Shown in pieces: positions 1-8,008 of a stretch of 64,000 bases of DNA. The notes under the pieces were generated by a model. It saw only the letters and a program-made list of their open reading frames with translations. It was not told where the DNA came from and made no database searches. The stretch lies in assembly GCA_963847595.1 (NCBI GenBank), contig CAWKAJ010000002.1, positions 1-64,000 on the forward strand. The letters run 5' to 3'. The DNA comes from JACWAE01 sp963847595. GTDB taxonomy: Bacteria; Chloroflexota; Dehalococcoidia; SZUA-161. Made by a program: the position numbers and the translations under genes. Every line of letters starts with the position of its first letter. The stretch's first letter is position 1.

Positions 1-1230
1 TGATTGTGACCTGCCCTCCGGAGGCATACAAAGGTCGGCCAGCAGGAAGGACGGTTGGCTGGTCCTTGGGGGGCGGCTGCTAACGGGAACTCTGGCGCTC
101 GGTCGTACAGGCGGCAAATCCATTCTCTGCACAAGGTCGGGAGTTATCTGGTCACCGGCCATGATTTTCCTTCTGGGTAGCTCGCCTGTCTCTTTGTAAC
201 GCAGGAAGTAGCCGATGAATCTATCTACCCTGCTCATAATCTCAACCAGTCGGTTCTGGCGATATTCTTGAGTAACCTGTCCGATTTTCTCTGTTATCTC
301 GGGCTCTAGCCTATGCAGAGCCTCAGCCAGTGCCTTGTAGACTTCGTCCTGGACTACAGCAGCTTTGTCGGCGGTGCCCCGGAACTTGTCGCAACGCACA
401 TAGCCTTCCAGCCTCTGTCCTTGCCACGGCTCCTTCTTGAATTCCTCAAGGTCGGTCAGGGCACAGAGTCGGATACCAGCCCGGCCACAGAGGTCAATAT
501 TTGTCCCTTCGGCATCGAAAGGAAGTGTATATAACTGTATGGAAGCGTGTCCCAAGGAACCGAGGCTGATATTGCTGCTCAGGGTTGGGACGCCGCTGAA
601 GATGCGGGGCTCAACGGCCTCATAGCCGTGACCATCGCTAATTTGCATGGTGTAGACGTTTCGTCTCAAGTCGTTAGCGAATTCGCGGCTCAGGTACTGT
701 TTGAGCCGTGCTTTAGTAAGCTGGGGGGCGATCTCAGGCAGGATACCTATTAGGTGAGCCCTGGTGCCAGGTTTGCTCAGATGGTGCTGCGGGCATTGTT
801 CGATTATCTGAGCTCTGCCCTCTCTCAGCCACTCTCTCTTTAGAACGAGGCAACTCGGCGTGTGGCCCCCGTTGAGCGAAGACAGGTGCAGCTCGTCTGC
901 TATAAGTGCAAAAGCCAGAATGCCTACACCCTTCTCACCGCGGAGCACATGCTGTAATTTCTCAGAGTTGCCGATGTTTTGAAGTATGTGGCTCATCTTT
1001 TCAGAGCCGATGCCGATGCCGTTGTCTTCGACTACTATCTGTGCCGCCCTGTTTTGCTGGTCTGAGGAATGGTCGAGGCGAACGCGGATGCAGCCATCGC
1101 TTTTGTCTGCCTGTTCTATGGCGTCAGCCCCGTTCTCCACGAACTGTTTCAGTGCTTCCATCGGACTGTGACAAAGGTATGCCAAAACCTCGAACACGCG
1201 GCTTCCCGTTTGAAGTTTTATCTCAGCCAT
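1..1230 (-). CDS. GHKL (HSP90/MutL-type) ATPase, C-terminus cut by window edge
   Basis: The minus-strand frame from the ATG at 1230 stays open for 410 codons to base 1, so the protein is incomplete. Three motifs of the GHKL ATP-binding fold are visible in order: an N-box-like FVENGADAI at residues 30-38, the G1 box DNGIGI at 69-74 and the glycine-rich lid GEKGVGILAF at 98-107. This supports ATP binding as in HSP90, MutL or MORC proteins. The part after about residue 110 matches nothing I can name. There is no signal peptide or membrane segment, so it is probably cytosolic. It is the last visible member of a same-strand run after ftsA, ftsZ and a 70-residue ORF. Its role is unknown. The domain call is firm; the biological role is not. 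Confidence 0.8.
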   Translation of the reverse strand, partial: MAEIKLQTGSRVFEVLAYLCHSPMEALKQFVENGADAIEQADKSDGCIRVRLDHSSDQQNRAAQIVVEDNGIGIGSEKMSHILQNIGNSEKLQHVLRGEKGVGILAFALIADELHLSSLNGGHTPSCLVLKREWLREGRAQIIEQCPQHHLSKPGTRAHLIGILPEIAPQLTKARLKQYLSREFANDLRRNVYTMQISDGHGYEAVEPRIFSGVPTLSSNISLGSLGHASIQLYTLPFDAEGTNIDLCGRAGIRLCALTDLEEFKKEPWQGQRLEGYVRCDKFRGTADKAAVVQDEVYKALAEALHRLEPEITEKIGQVTQEYRQNRLVEIMSRVDRFIGYFLRYKETGELPRRKIMAGDQITPDLVQRMDLPPVRPSARVPVSSRPPRTSQPSFLLADLCMPPEGRSQS

Positions 1231-1314
1231 AGCTCCCTCCTTCTTACTTACAGCTTTTGGTCCAAAGCACTTAATTCACGTAATTATAAAAAGTGTTCTA
1301 TTTGCATTAGAACA

Positions 1315-1527
1315 CTAGACTGCTATCCTTTGTCCTCCGGGCTTAATGTCTGTCACGAAACCATCCTGTAACATGCACACTACAGGCTGACCCATATTAT
1401 CGAAAACCCATTGCAGAGAGATACTGAGGTCTTTCCTGGGGTATATTTTAATTTCGCCAGTGCGGAGTTGGATGCTGACCTTGTTCTCTTCAAGGCCGGC
1501 TAGACGCCCTGAAATTATGCTTTGCAT
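1315..1527 (-). CDS. Small hypothetical protein, 70 aa
   Basis: A 70-residue ORF starts at an ATG preceded by GGAGG ten bases upstream, a good ribosome binding site. The sequence alternates hydrophobic and charged residues, as in a small beta-strand protein, and has no cysteine cluster or membrane segment. I do not recognise the family. It lies 66 bp after ftsZ and 84 bp before the GHKL ATPase on the same strand, so it may be co-transcribed with them. Its strong ribosome binding site directly follows the hairpin at 1544-1576. Confidence 0.6.
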   Translation of the reverse strand: MQSIISGRLAGLEENKVSIQLRTGEIKIYPRKDLSISLQWVFDNMGQPVVCMLQDGFVTDIKPGGQRIAV

Positions 1528-1543
1528 TTTCTCTATCCTCCGA

Positions 1544-1576
1544 GGGGGAGGGCCCAGAGAGAAGGTGCCCTCCCCC
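1544..1576 (-). terminator. Strong GC hairpin between ftsZ and the 70-aa ORF
   Basis: A perfect 10-bp stem (GGGGGAGGGC with GCCCTCCCCC) encloses a 13-base loop 17 bp after the ftsZ stop. No T-run follows, so it may be an attenuator or an mRNA-stabilising stem rather than a full terminator. Confidence 0.5.
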
Positions 1577-1592
1577 CATTATGCTAGTTTTG

Positions 1593-2760
1593 TTAAGGCC
1601 TGGGCGCAGTCTTGAACTTGTTCGGAGTCGCTGCTCGGGAGTCCTGGTTCTGAGCGCGAGATACGAGCTGCTGCCTGCGATTCTGAATGGGATTGCGCAG
1701 GAAGGCGGGTATATCCATCTGGTCCTCATCCAGCAAGTACTTGCGTAGCTCCTTCATCTCCTTTTCCATGGCTTCCTTGTTAAGCTTCCCCGGCTTGGAA
1801 TTGAAGCCAGTCGCAATTAACGTTATCCTGACTTCGTTGGACATCTCAGGAGCGTAGTTCATGCCGAAGATGATGTTGGCAGATGGGTCGGCAGCCTTAC
1901 GAATTACCTCAGCAGCCTCTTGTATCTCGGCCAAGGTCAGGTCCATGCCCGCCGTGACAGTGAACAGTATGGCGGTCGCACCTTCTACCGAGGCATCGAG
2001 CAAGGGACTGGTGATACAGGCTTTTGCGGCCTCTACAGCCCGATTTTGACCAGTGGCGGTCCCTATAGACAGCCACGCTTGTCCCATGCCCTTCATCACT
2101 GCTTTTATGTCGGCGAAGTCCAGGTTAATCTCACCAGGGGTGGTGATAACCGAGGAGATAGCCGAGACGCCCTGGTACAGGATGTCGTCTGCCAGCTTGA
2201 AAGCGTTATCTGCGGCTGTCCTGCGGTCGCAGAGATTTAGTATGCGGTCGTTGGGAATAGTAATGAGGGTGTCGCAGACCGGCACCAATCTCTCGATACC
2301 TTCCTCGGCCTGGTCGCGCCGATGTTGTCCCTCAAATGTGAACGGGCGGGTGACTATGGCGATCGTGAGAGCACCAGCCTCTCTGGCAACGTCTGCCATG
2401 ACCGGGGCGGCGCCTGTACCCGTACCTCCACCCATCCCAGCCGCAATGAAAACCATATCAGCGTCGCGCACAACTTTGCGCAGTTCCTCCCGGCTCTCCT
2501 CGGCAGCCATAGTGCCGACCTTGGGGTAACCGCCTGCCCCCATGCCCTTGGTTACCTTTTGGCCGATTTGGACTGTGGTTATTTTATCCTCGGATGTCGT
2601 GGTGTATGCCAAAGCCACGGCGTCAGTATTTATTGCATAGAGATCCACTCCGGTTAACTTTCCTCTCGCCATGCGGCGCACCGCATTACGAACCGCCTCC
2701 GCCCATGCCAAAGACTTTAATTTTAGCCGGAGGAGTACTTACCATATTGCTGTCTGCCAT
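1593..2760 (-). CDS. ftsZ: Cell division protein FtsZ, with an apparent frameshift near the N-terminus
   Basis: FtsZ is the tubulin-like GTPase that forms the division ring. The long frame (from 2711 down) carries the tubulin signature GMGGGTGTGAAPVMADVA and the following GTPase core. The proper start is the ATG at 2760, behind AAAGGAGGTTAGAAAG. That frame reads IKVFGMGGGGS and then meets TAA at 2688-2686. In the +1 frame it continues as NAVRRMARGKLTGVDLYAINTD, exactly what FtsZ requires. One extra base around 2686-2691 therefore splits the gene inside the first nucleotide-binding loop. Corrected length is about 388 residues, normal for FtsZ. It lies 62 bp after ftsA. A sequencing or assembly error is the simplest explanation because ftsZ is usually essential. 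Confidence 0.93.
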
Positions 2761-2822
2761 CTTTCTAACCTCCTTTAATCTCTGTCTTTTCTCTTAATCT
2801 TTTGAGACGCTAGTCCAGATGT

Positions 2823-4091
2823 CTAGGGCTTGCCCCATGGAACAAGCTGCCTGACAGACTTAACTCTGTCGACGACCTTGTCCCTTATTCCTGTTTCATT
2901 TCTTATCCAGCTTTGTTCCTGCCGCCAATTTTTCCCGCCACAGAGCAAGATGCCGACACTGCTGGCATAGGCTGCGTTGTGAAGCTGGTCAGCCAGTCCG
3001 GACATAGCCGGGGGGATTCCTACGCGGGTGGGGAGCCCAGTGATATCCTGGGCGACAGTCCTTATCCCACCCAGATTAGCGGTGCCTCCGGTCAATACCA
3101 GGCCCGCGGGAAATTCGGATACGTAGGCAAGGTAGCTTTGAGATTGCACCTGCTGCACCAGTTGAGAAACGATCAGTTTCATGATCTCCTCTACACGTGC
3201 CTTGACGATATCGCCGATGTCTTTCTTGTATATCCTCCCGACACCATCGAAGTTGACCTGTACCGCCGGTTCCTCCTTCTCGTCTGGGTTTTCCTTTTCT
3301 GCCAGGTTGCAGTGCTCTTTCTTAAGCTCCTCCGCCATCTCGAATGGTATCCCTAAGCCAACGGATAGGTCTCTGGTGATCTGATTGCCGCCTACGGGAA
3401 GGACAGCGGTGAGCAGCAGGTTGCGATTCTTATAGGCAGAGATGCCTGTAGTGCCGGCACCAACGTCTGCCAGCACGACGCCGGCATCGGTCTCATCAGG
3501 ATGAAGCACCGCTTGGGCACTTGCCAAACACTGAAGGACCAGTCCCTCGATAGTCAGTCCCGCTTTGTGGGCACATTTGGTTATGTTCTCGGCAGAACTC
3601 TCTGGTATGGTAATAATGTGGGTATCCAGGTCCATTCTGAAGGCGTGCATACCCTTGGGGTCCTGCACTCCAATCTGGGTATCGAGGGTGTACTGTGTCG
3701 GGATCACGTGCAGTAGCCTTCTCTCCTCGGGGATGTTGATTTCGCGTGCAACCCTCAATGCTCTTTCAACATCACCCTGGCGGACTGTGCGGGCATTCCT
3801 GCCTACGCTTACTGAAGCACGATTGCCCTGGGAACTAATATTGCTTGCGCTGATCCCCAGATAGACAGAGGTTATGCTTTCTCCGCTGGTCTGCTCGGCT
3901 CTTCTTACAGATTGTCGAATCGCTTCGCTGGCCTGGTCGATATCGGCGACCAAACCTTTGTGTATCCCGGCGGAGGGAGTTACGCCAATGCCGACTATCT
4001 GGATAGAATCTTCGGCATCGACATTTGCCAGCAGGCTGCAAATTTTGGATGAGCCTACATCTACAGCTGCCACCATTCTTTGTTTCGCCAT
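2823..4091 (-). CDS. ftsA: Cell division protein FtsA
   Basis: FtsA is an actin-fold ATPase that anchors FtsZ filaments to the membrane. The N-terminus MVAAVDVGSSKICSLLA is the phosphate-1 loop, VVLADVGAGTTGISAY near the middle is phosphate-2, and FPAGLVLTGGTANLGGI is the adenosine motif. The frame extends to 4145, but the ATG at 4091 follows AGGAGG at 12 bp and begins where the family begins. I therefore prefer 422 residues over 440. The C-terminus ends in a short basic stretch (DRVKSVRQLVPWGKP) that could be the amphipathic membrane-targeting helix typical of FtsA. It is the first gene of the ftsA-ftsZ unit. Confidence 0.93.
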   Translation of the reverse strand: MAKQRMVAAVDVGSSKICSLLANVDAEDSIQIVGIGVTPSAGIHKGLVADIDQASEAIRQSVRRAEQTSGESITSVYLGISASNISSQGNRASVSVGRNARTVRQGDVERALRVAREINIPEERRLLHVIPTQYTLDTQIGVQDPKGMHAFRMDLDTHIITIPESSAENITKCAHKAGLTIEGLVLQCLASAQAVLHPDETDAGVVLADVGAGTTGISAYKNRNLLLTAVLPVGGNQITRDLSVGLGIPFEMAEELKKEHCNLAEKENPDEKEEPAVQVNFDGVGRIYKKDIGDIVKARVEEIMKLIVSQLVQQVQSQSYLAYVSEFPAGLVLTGGTANLGGIRTVAQDITGLPTRVGIPPAMSGLADQLHNAAYASSVGILLCGGKNWRQEQSWIRNETGIRDKVVDRVKSVRQLVPWGKP

Positions 4092-4145
4092 TTTGGGGTT
4101 GTCCTCCTTCCTTTCCTTAAATGCATGTCTCTTAATCATTGCCAC

Positions 4146-4709
4146 TTCTTAACTCTCTGCTGGAAATATGTCCCTCTTTTCACCATTATTGTTCACATAA
4201 CTTGCAGCAGCGTCACAACATGACCTGGAAGACAGGGAGCATTCCGCCTGCCCTCGGGGCCCGGCAGACGTGCCTTTCGCCTCCTTTCCAGCTTCGAAAA
4301 TTGCTTGATTACAAATATTCTGATATCTTGAATTAATTAGGGATGGCAATATCCTAATTACCGTAGATGAGGGGTCAAATTTTTCTCCAACAAACAAATA
4401 GGTGGAGAAAGAAAGATAACCAATCGGTTATTTTGGCAAAAATTATTTTCCCTGGAGAATCCCTTGTTGGCGAGGAATTATGGTGGCGCTCCTTGCCTGT
4501 GGATAATTGGGTAATGAGGATGTTATCAGGAGAGTGTTGTGAGACTATTAGCAGGATAACCAGAACCTTTTGGCTCTTCTTCATGCCAGCGTTTTGCTAT
4601 CTGAGAAGGCATTAAAGTCAGGAGGGCGCTAGGATTTCAAGCTGGAACAAGTCTGGCAGGCAGTGGAGCAAAGGAAGTGCGATTAGGGAGAAAATAGGTT
4701 GTCCAACTA
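4146..4709. other. Gene-free stretch upstream of ftsA
   Basis: No convincing CDS is present. The ftsA side contains a GC-rich imperfect hairpin near 4240-4290 (CTGCC with GGCAG on the minus strand). Near 4381-4435 there are two inverted repeats: TTTCTCCA with TGGAGAAA, and ATAACC with GGTTAT followed by a short T-run. One perfect DnaA-box match, TGTGGATAA, is at 4498-4506. A single box is not evidence for an origin. The ftsA promoter and leader probably lie here, but I could not fix a clear -35/-10 pair. Confidence 0.4.
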
Positions 4710-5474
4710 TTGCTTTTTTTATCCGGACATGATATGCTTCAGCCCGACATAGCTTCGGCCCAAGGGGGACATGTGCAGGGCAAACAGAGACGGTTGACCG
4801 AGGAGAGGCTGCCCCCTTATTTATCCTACCGGGTATGGCTGAGATTGCTCAATGAGCTGTCGGCACATAATCCGCCCTCACGTTTTGATTCCAGCTACTT
4901 TGATGAACTGAAGATAACCAAGAGCTGCCGTTCTATGTTGAAGGGCACGCTTCTGTTTTTGGACTTGATGTCTACCGACGGTATTCCTACACCCAGATTA
5001 CATCAGTTGGTCAAGTCTGATGGAGATGCGCGACGAGCAGCCCTAGCGGAAATTGTGCGGAATGCCTACGGACCCCTGTTCACTGAGTTGGACGTAACGC
5101 GAGTTACCCAGGCACAGGTGAAGGAGTACTTCAATTCCCAGGGGGCGAGCGGGGACATTGGTCGTAAATGCTTGAGCTTCTTCTTCGCTGTTTGCGCTGA
5201 GGGTAACATACCACTTTCTCCGCACCTCAGGAAATCGGCTCCCAGGGGAAGGGGGAAAAAGGGTGCGATCGGGGAGGTGCTCAAGCCGAGAGTTGGCAAG
5301 TCGGCTGACTCAGGCGGTGTGGAGTGGGAGAGGATGCTGCTCGAAAAATTCCCCAATTTCAACCCGGAATGGTCGGACGAACTCAAAAAGAAATGGTTTG
5401 ACGCCTTTAAGTTTTTGAAGAAGAGCCTTGAGATATCATCTCCCCGCAGGAGAGCCCCTGCCTCCAAGCGCTGA
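4710..5474 (+). CDS. DUF5343-like hypothetical protein
   Basis: A 254-residue frame opens at TTG 4710; an ATG at 4734 is an alternative, and neither has a good ribosome binding site. Residues from about 35 (PPYLSYRVWLRLLNEL) through an SxxxxLKGTLLFLDLMSTDGIPT segment look to me like DUF5343, a domain often predicted to be winged-helix-like. The C-terminal third is basic, low in complexity and rich in Ser, Pro and Arg. No catalytic motif is visible. It is flanked by oppositely oriented genes, so it appears to be a single-gene unit. Family assignment is from memory of the sequence pattern; function is unknown. Confidence 0.6.
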   Translation: MLFLSGHDMLQPDIASAQGGHVQGKQRRLTEERLPPYLSYRVWLRLLNELSAHNPPSRFDSSYFDELKITKSCRSMLKGTLLFLDLMSTDGIPTPRLHQLVKSDGDARRAALAEIVRNAYGPLFTELDVTRVTQAQVKEYFNSQGASGDIGRKCLSFFFAVCAEGNIPLSPHLRKSAPRGRGKKGAIGEVLKPRVGKSADSGGVEWERMLLEKFPNFNPEWSDELKKKWFDAFKFLKKSLEISSPRRRAPASKR

Positions 5475-5500
5475 GCCTGAGCCAGCGGACCTTGTCGATA

Positions 5501-6412
5501 CTATTCTGTGGGGGCCCCCGGAGACCTCACAAGCAAGAGTGGGGTATTTCCAGCGCGTAAAACCCTTTCCGCTACACTGCCAATGGCCCATCTACTGACG
5601 CCGGAGCGTCCGTGTGTCGTCATGGCAACCAGACTAGCATTGGTCTGGTCGGCGAAGTTTATGATCGTTTCGGCAGCAGTGCCGAGCATGATCTCTGACT
5701 TTGCGGTGACCCCTCTCTGCTTCAACCCGGTAATAATTTCCTCAAGATAGTCTCTGGTAAATTTCTTCATGGATTCGATTTGTTGCTCGGCGTAAACACC
5801 GTACTCAGGACCACCAGCGGCGTAAATATGGTAGTCCGGTGCTATTACCTGGAGGAGGATGACCTCAGCCTGGAGTTTGGAGGCGAGTTCCTCGATATAC
5901 GGGATTACCGCTTCACTCTCTTTGGAACCATCAAGTGTAACAAGTATCCTGCTCAGTATAGTCCTCTCGCCAAGCATATCGGGACGAGCGCCTTTGGCCC
6001 TTATGATAGCTATGGGCTGCCTCGTGGCTCTCAGCACCTTATCAGCTACACTGCCCATAGCCCAGCGCTTAATGCCGGAGCGGCCATGAGTTGACATAAC
6101 AATCAGACCGATATCTTGTTTGCTGGCATACTCTACAATCTCTTCGGCAGGGTCGCCGGCCGTAATCACTGAATCAACTTTGATCGTTCCCACCCCTTGT
6201 CTATCCTGGAACCTTTCGGCGTCTCGCTTTGCGGCCTCTACCATTTGCTGGAGGTAGAATTGATGCATATGGTGATACCTGTCCTCGTCTGATTCACTAA
6301 CATATATAAGGATTAGCTGAGAACCCAGAGCCTTGGCCAGCTTCTCGGCGTATGGTAAGGCTATTTGAGCTAACTCAGAACCATCCAGTGGAACAAGTAT
6401 TCTCTCGTACAA
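5501..6412 (-). CDS. Tandem universal stress protein (two UspA domains)
   Basis: Two UspA domains lie head to tail, roughly residues 1-145 and 150-300. Each ends in the ATP-binding signature: THGRSGIKRWAMGSV in the first and THGRSGVSRWAIGSV in the second. Such proteins bind ATP and respond to stress or energy state in the cytosol. The open frame reaches 6655, but the extra 81 residues do not look like protein. The TTG at 6412 sits nine bases after GGAGG and starts exactly at the canonical YERILVPLDGS, so I chose it, giving 303 residues. It stands alone between convergent and divergent neighbours. Confidence 0.88.
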   Translation of the reverse strand: MYERILVPLDGSELAQIALPYAEKLAKALGSQLILIYVSESDEDRYHHMHQFYLQQMVEAAKRDAERFQDRQGVGTIKVDSVITAGDPAEEIVEYASKQDIGLIVMSTHGRSGIKRWAMGSVADKVLRATRQPIAIIRAKGARPDMLGERTILSRILVTLDGSKESEAVIPYIEELASKLQAEVILLQVIAPDYHIYAAGGPEYGVYAEQQIESMKKFTRDYLEEIITGLKQRGVTAKSEIMLGTAAETIINFADQTNASLVAMTTHGRSGVSRWAIGSVAERVLRAGNTPLLLVRSPGAPTE

Positions 6413-6668
6413 AATGCTCAACCTCCGTGCAGAATCGCTTTTGCCCAGACATCCAAGATTGTAGCTTGACTTGTGGGAAAGAGCAACAGCCATGGCGGGG
6501 CGGTTCAGCAATGGATGTCTTGGAGGCGGAGTTGTATTTGAAGGAACACGGGCGTGGGGAGTGAAAAGGATTTCGAAAACTGTCGAACTGCTATTGACTT
6601 TACTTACTGTCTTGCTTATGCTGAGAGAAGTGAGGTAATCTATTAAGGGCGCCAAATCGAGATTTGGC

Positions 6669-6697
6669 TTGACACGTCATAGACACTGGTTTACAAT
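6669..6697 (+). promoter_or_regulatory. Sigma-70 type promoter of the first zinc-ribbon gene
   Basis: TTGACA (6669-6674), a 17-base spacer and TACAAT (6692-6697) lie about 40 bases before the ATG at 6739. Confidence 0.65.
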
Positions 6698-6738
6698 CAC
6701 CTGCAAACAGTAAAGAATATTAAGGAGGTGGATGAATA

Positions 6739-7026
6739 ATGGCTCCTGAAAAGTTGCCCAGGGTAGTTTGCTACGATTGTGTCAATCGCCATCACTTAGT
6801 GGCTGCGTGTCCCAAATGTGATACGGGGGTTCTGGTGACAACCTGCCCAGAGGACTTCAATGGGATCACGGAAGCCGTTTGCAATGACTGCAATGCGACT
6901 GTCGGCTTCTATGTGGTCATGAAGGAGCGGAGAGCTTGGCTTCTGGCAGAGCCTGTGGAAGTCGTGAGTTCTAAGCCGAAAAAGACAAGCCGCAAGACTC
7001 CAGAGCAAGAAGCCTCCTCAAAATGA
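6739..7026 (+). CDS. Small cysteine-rich zinc-ribbon protein, copy 1
   Basis: This 95-residue protein has four CxxC-type pairs (CYDC, CPKC, a lone C in TTCPED, CNDC), fitting one or two zinc-binding knuckles. The C-terminal tail is basic and low in complexity (SSKPKKTSRKTPEQE). GGAGGTGG precedes the ATG. A second copy lies 125 bp downstream with the same opening EKLPxVVCYDCVNRHHL and the same ERRAWxLA ending. No enzyme signature is visible. A nucleic-acid or protein adaptor role is possible but unproven. I do not recognise the family. Confidence 0.75.
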   Translation: MAPEKLPRVVCYDCVNRHHLVAACPKCDTGVLVTTCPEDFNGITEAVCNDCNATVGFYVVMKERRAWLLAEPVEVVSSKPKKTSRKTPEQEASSK

Positions 7027-7151
7027 GGCGCTGCTGACATGTCCTGCCAAGGCTATATAACATAGTAGATAGTATTGCAGTACTACAGTGATTGGCCTGA
7101 ATTTTATAATATTACTGCAAGCAGGAATGAACATGAGGAGGTAGAGGAATA

Positions 7152-7397
7152 ATGAGCCCTGAGAAATTGCCGAAGGTAGTTTGCTACGATTGTGTTAACC
7201 GTCATCACCTGATAGCAAGGTGTCCCATGTGTGCTACGGGAACCTTGATGACAACCTGCACAGAGGACTTCAACGGCGTCACGGAGACTAACTGCACGGA
7301 GTGCAATGAAGCCATAGCCCTCTATGTGCTTATGAAAGAGCGCAGGGCCTGGATACTGGCACAGTCTATAGAGATGGTAACCAAGCGAGTTACTTAA
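7152..7397 (+). CDS. Small cysteine-rich zinc-ribbon protein, copy 2
   Basis: This 81-residue paralogue of the preceding gene keeps all the cysteine pairs (CYDC, CPMC, TTCTED, CTEC) and the histidines in NRHHL, but lacks the basic tail. The ATG follows GAGGAGGTAGAGGAATA. The near-identical openings of the two genes at DNA level point to a local tandem duplication that has since diverged. A TATAAT at 7105-7110 may be its own -10 element, though no good -35 is present. Function is unknown. Confidence 0.75.
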   Translation: MSPEKLPKVVCYDCVNRHHLIARCPMCATGTLMTTCTEDFNGVTETNCTECNEAIALYVLMKERRAWILAQSIEMVTKRVT

Positions 7398-7698
7398 GAG
7401 CAGTCGGCAGTATTACCGTCATATTAACTGGTGACGTTAGCGACTCACAGGAGTGGCTAGAGACTGGGAATGGTCTCTTCCGCTCCTGTATAGCTTTAGC
7501 GACTTAGACCTCACGGGCTGCTTCCTTAGCTGCATGGCAAGAGCCGCTATTATTTAGGGGTCCCAGTATAGAACAATCGACGTATGCTGGGATCAGCACG
7601 CGATGTGCAATAGAGTAGCTCCTGACTCCAGTTCCAATTTACAGGTCTTATGAGCTATGTTATAATAACTAGCCTATTGGATAAATTGGGGTGATTGT
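7398..7698 (+). other. Hairpin-rich intergenic region before rpsO
   Basis: A strong hairpin at 7447-7489 pairs ACAGGAG with CTCCTGT plus inner pairs. It is bracketed by direct repeats of TTAGCGACT at about 7435 and 7495. A second stem pairs TCCCAG with CTGGGA near 7560-7595. Both lie upstream of the rpsO promoter at 7638, so they more likely belong to the 3' end of the zinc-ribbon transcript than to the rpsO leader. Confidence 0.45.
7638..7666 (+). promoter_or_regulatory. Promoter of the rpsO-pnp operon
   Basis: TTTACA (7638-7643), exactly 17 bases, then a consensus TATAAT (7661-7666). The implied leader before the rpsO ATG is only about 25 bases. Confidence 0.75.
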
Positions 7699-7965
7699 AT
7701 GATAGAGAAAGAAAAGAAGCTTGCTACCGTCCGACAATATCAGCTTCACGAAAAGGACAGTGGCTCAACTGAGGTTCAGATCGCCCTGCTCACCGAACGC
7801 ATAAATCAGATGACTGAACACCTGAAGGTTCATGAGCATGACCATCACTCGCGGAGGGGGCTCTTGAAGCTGGTAGGTCAGCGACGCCGTCTCTTGACGT
7901 ACCTCAGTAATAATGATGTGAAGCGCTATCGCCAGTTGATAGTAAGGCTTGGTCTCCGCAAGTAG
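7699..7965 (+). CDS. rpsO: 30S ribosomal protein S15
   Basis: S15 binds 16S rRNA at the central domain of the small subunit early in assembly. At 88 residues the protein has normal length, with the family hallmarks TGSxEVQIALLTERI (here SGSTEVQIALLTERIN), LKVHEHDHHSRRGLLKLVGQRR and the terminal YRQLIxRLGLRK. GGGGTGAT precedes the ATG. It is followed 43 bp later by pnp, the standard bacterial pairing. The predicted leader is short, so any S15 autoregulatory structure would have to involve the start region itself. Confidence 0.97.
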   Translation: MIEKEKKLATVRQYQLHEKDSGSTEVQIALLTERINQMTEHLKVHEHDHHSRRGLLKLVGQRRRLLTYLSNNDVKRYRQLIVRLGLRK

Positions 7966-8008
7966 GATAATTTCCTGGAGGGGCAAATAGTAGGGAGGTT
8001 AAACTCTA

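Noticed and set aside
313..1371. Several plus-strand frames over the left edge
   Set aside because: All overlap the minus-strand GHKL ATPase, which has conserved motifs and an open frame throughout.
4149..4397. 82-residue minus frame before ftsA
   Set aside because: No ribosome binding site, odd composition, and it covers a hairpin-rich leader.
4498..4506. Perfect DnaA box TGTGGATAA upstream of ftsA
   Set aside because: Only one box, no AT-rich unwinding element and no dnaA nearby; a second match at 38290 lies inside a gene. Not an origin.
7398..7698. S15 autoregulatory leader in front of rpsO
   Set aside because: The strong hairpins lie upstream of the likely rpsO promoter at 7638, so they would not be in the rpsO mRNA from that promoter.
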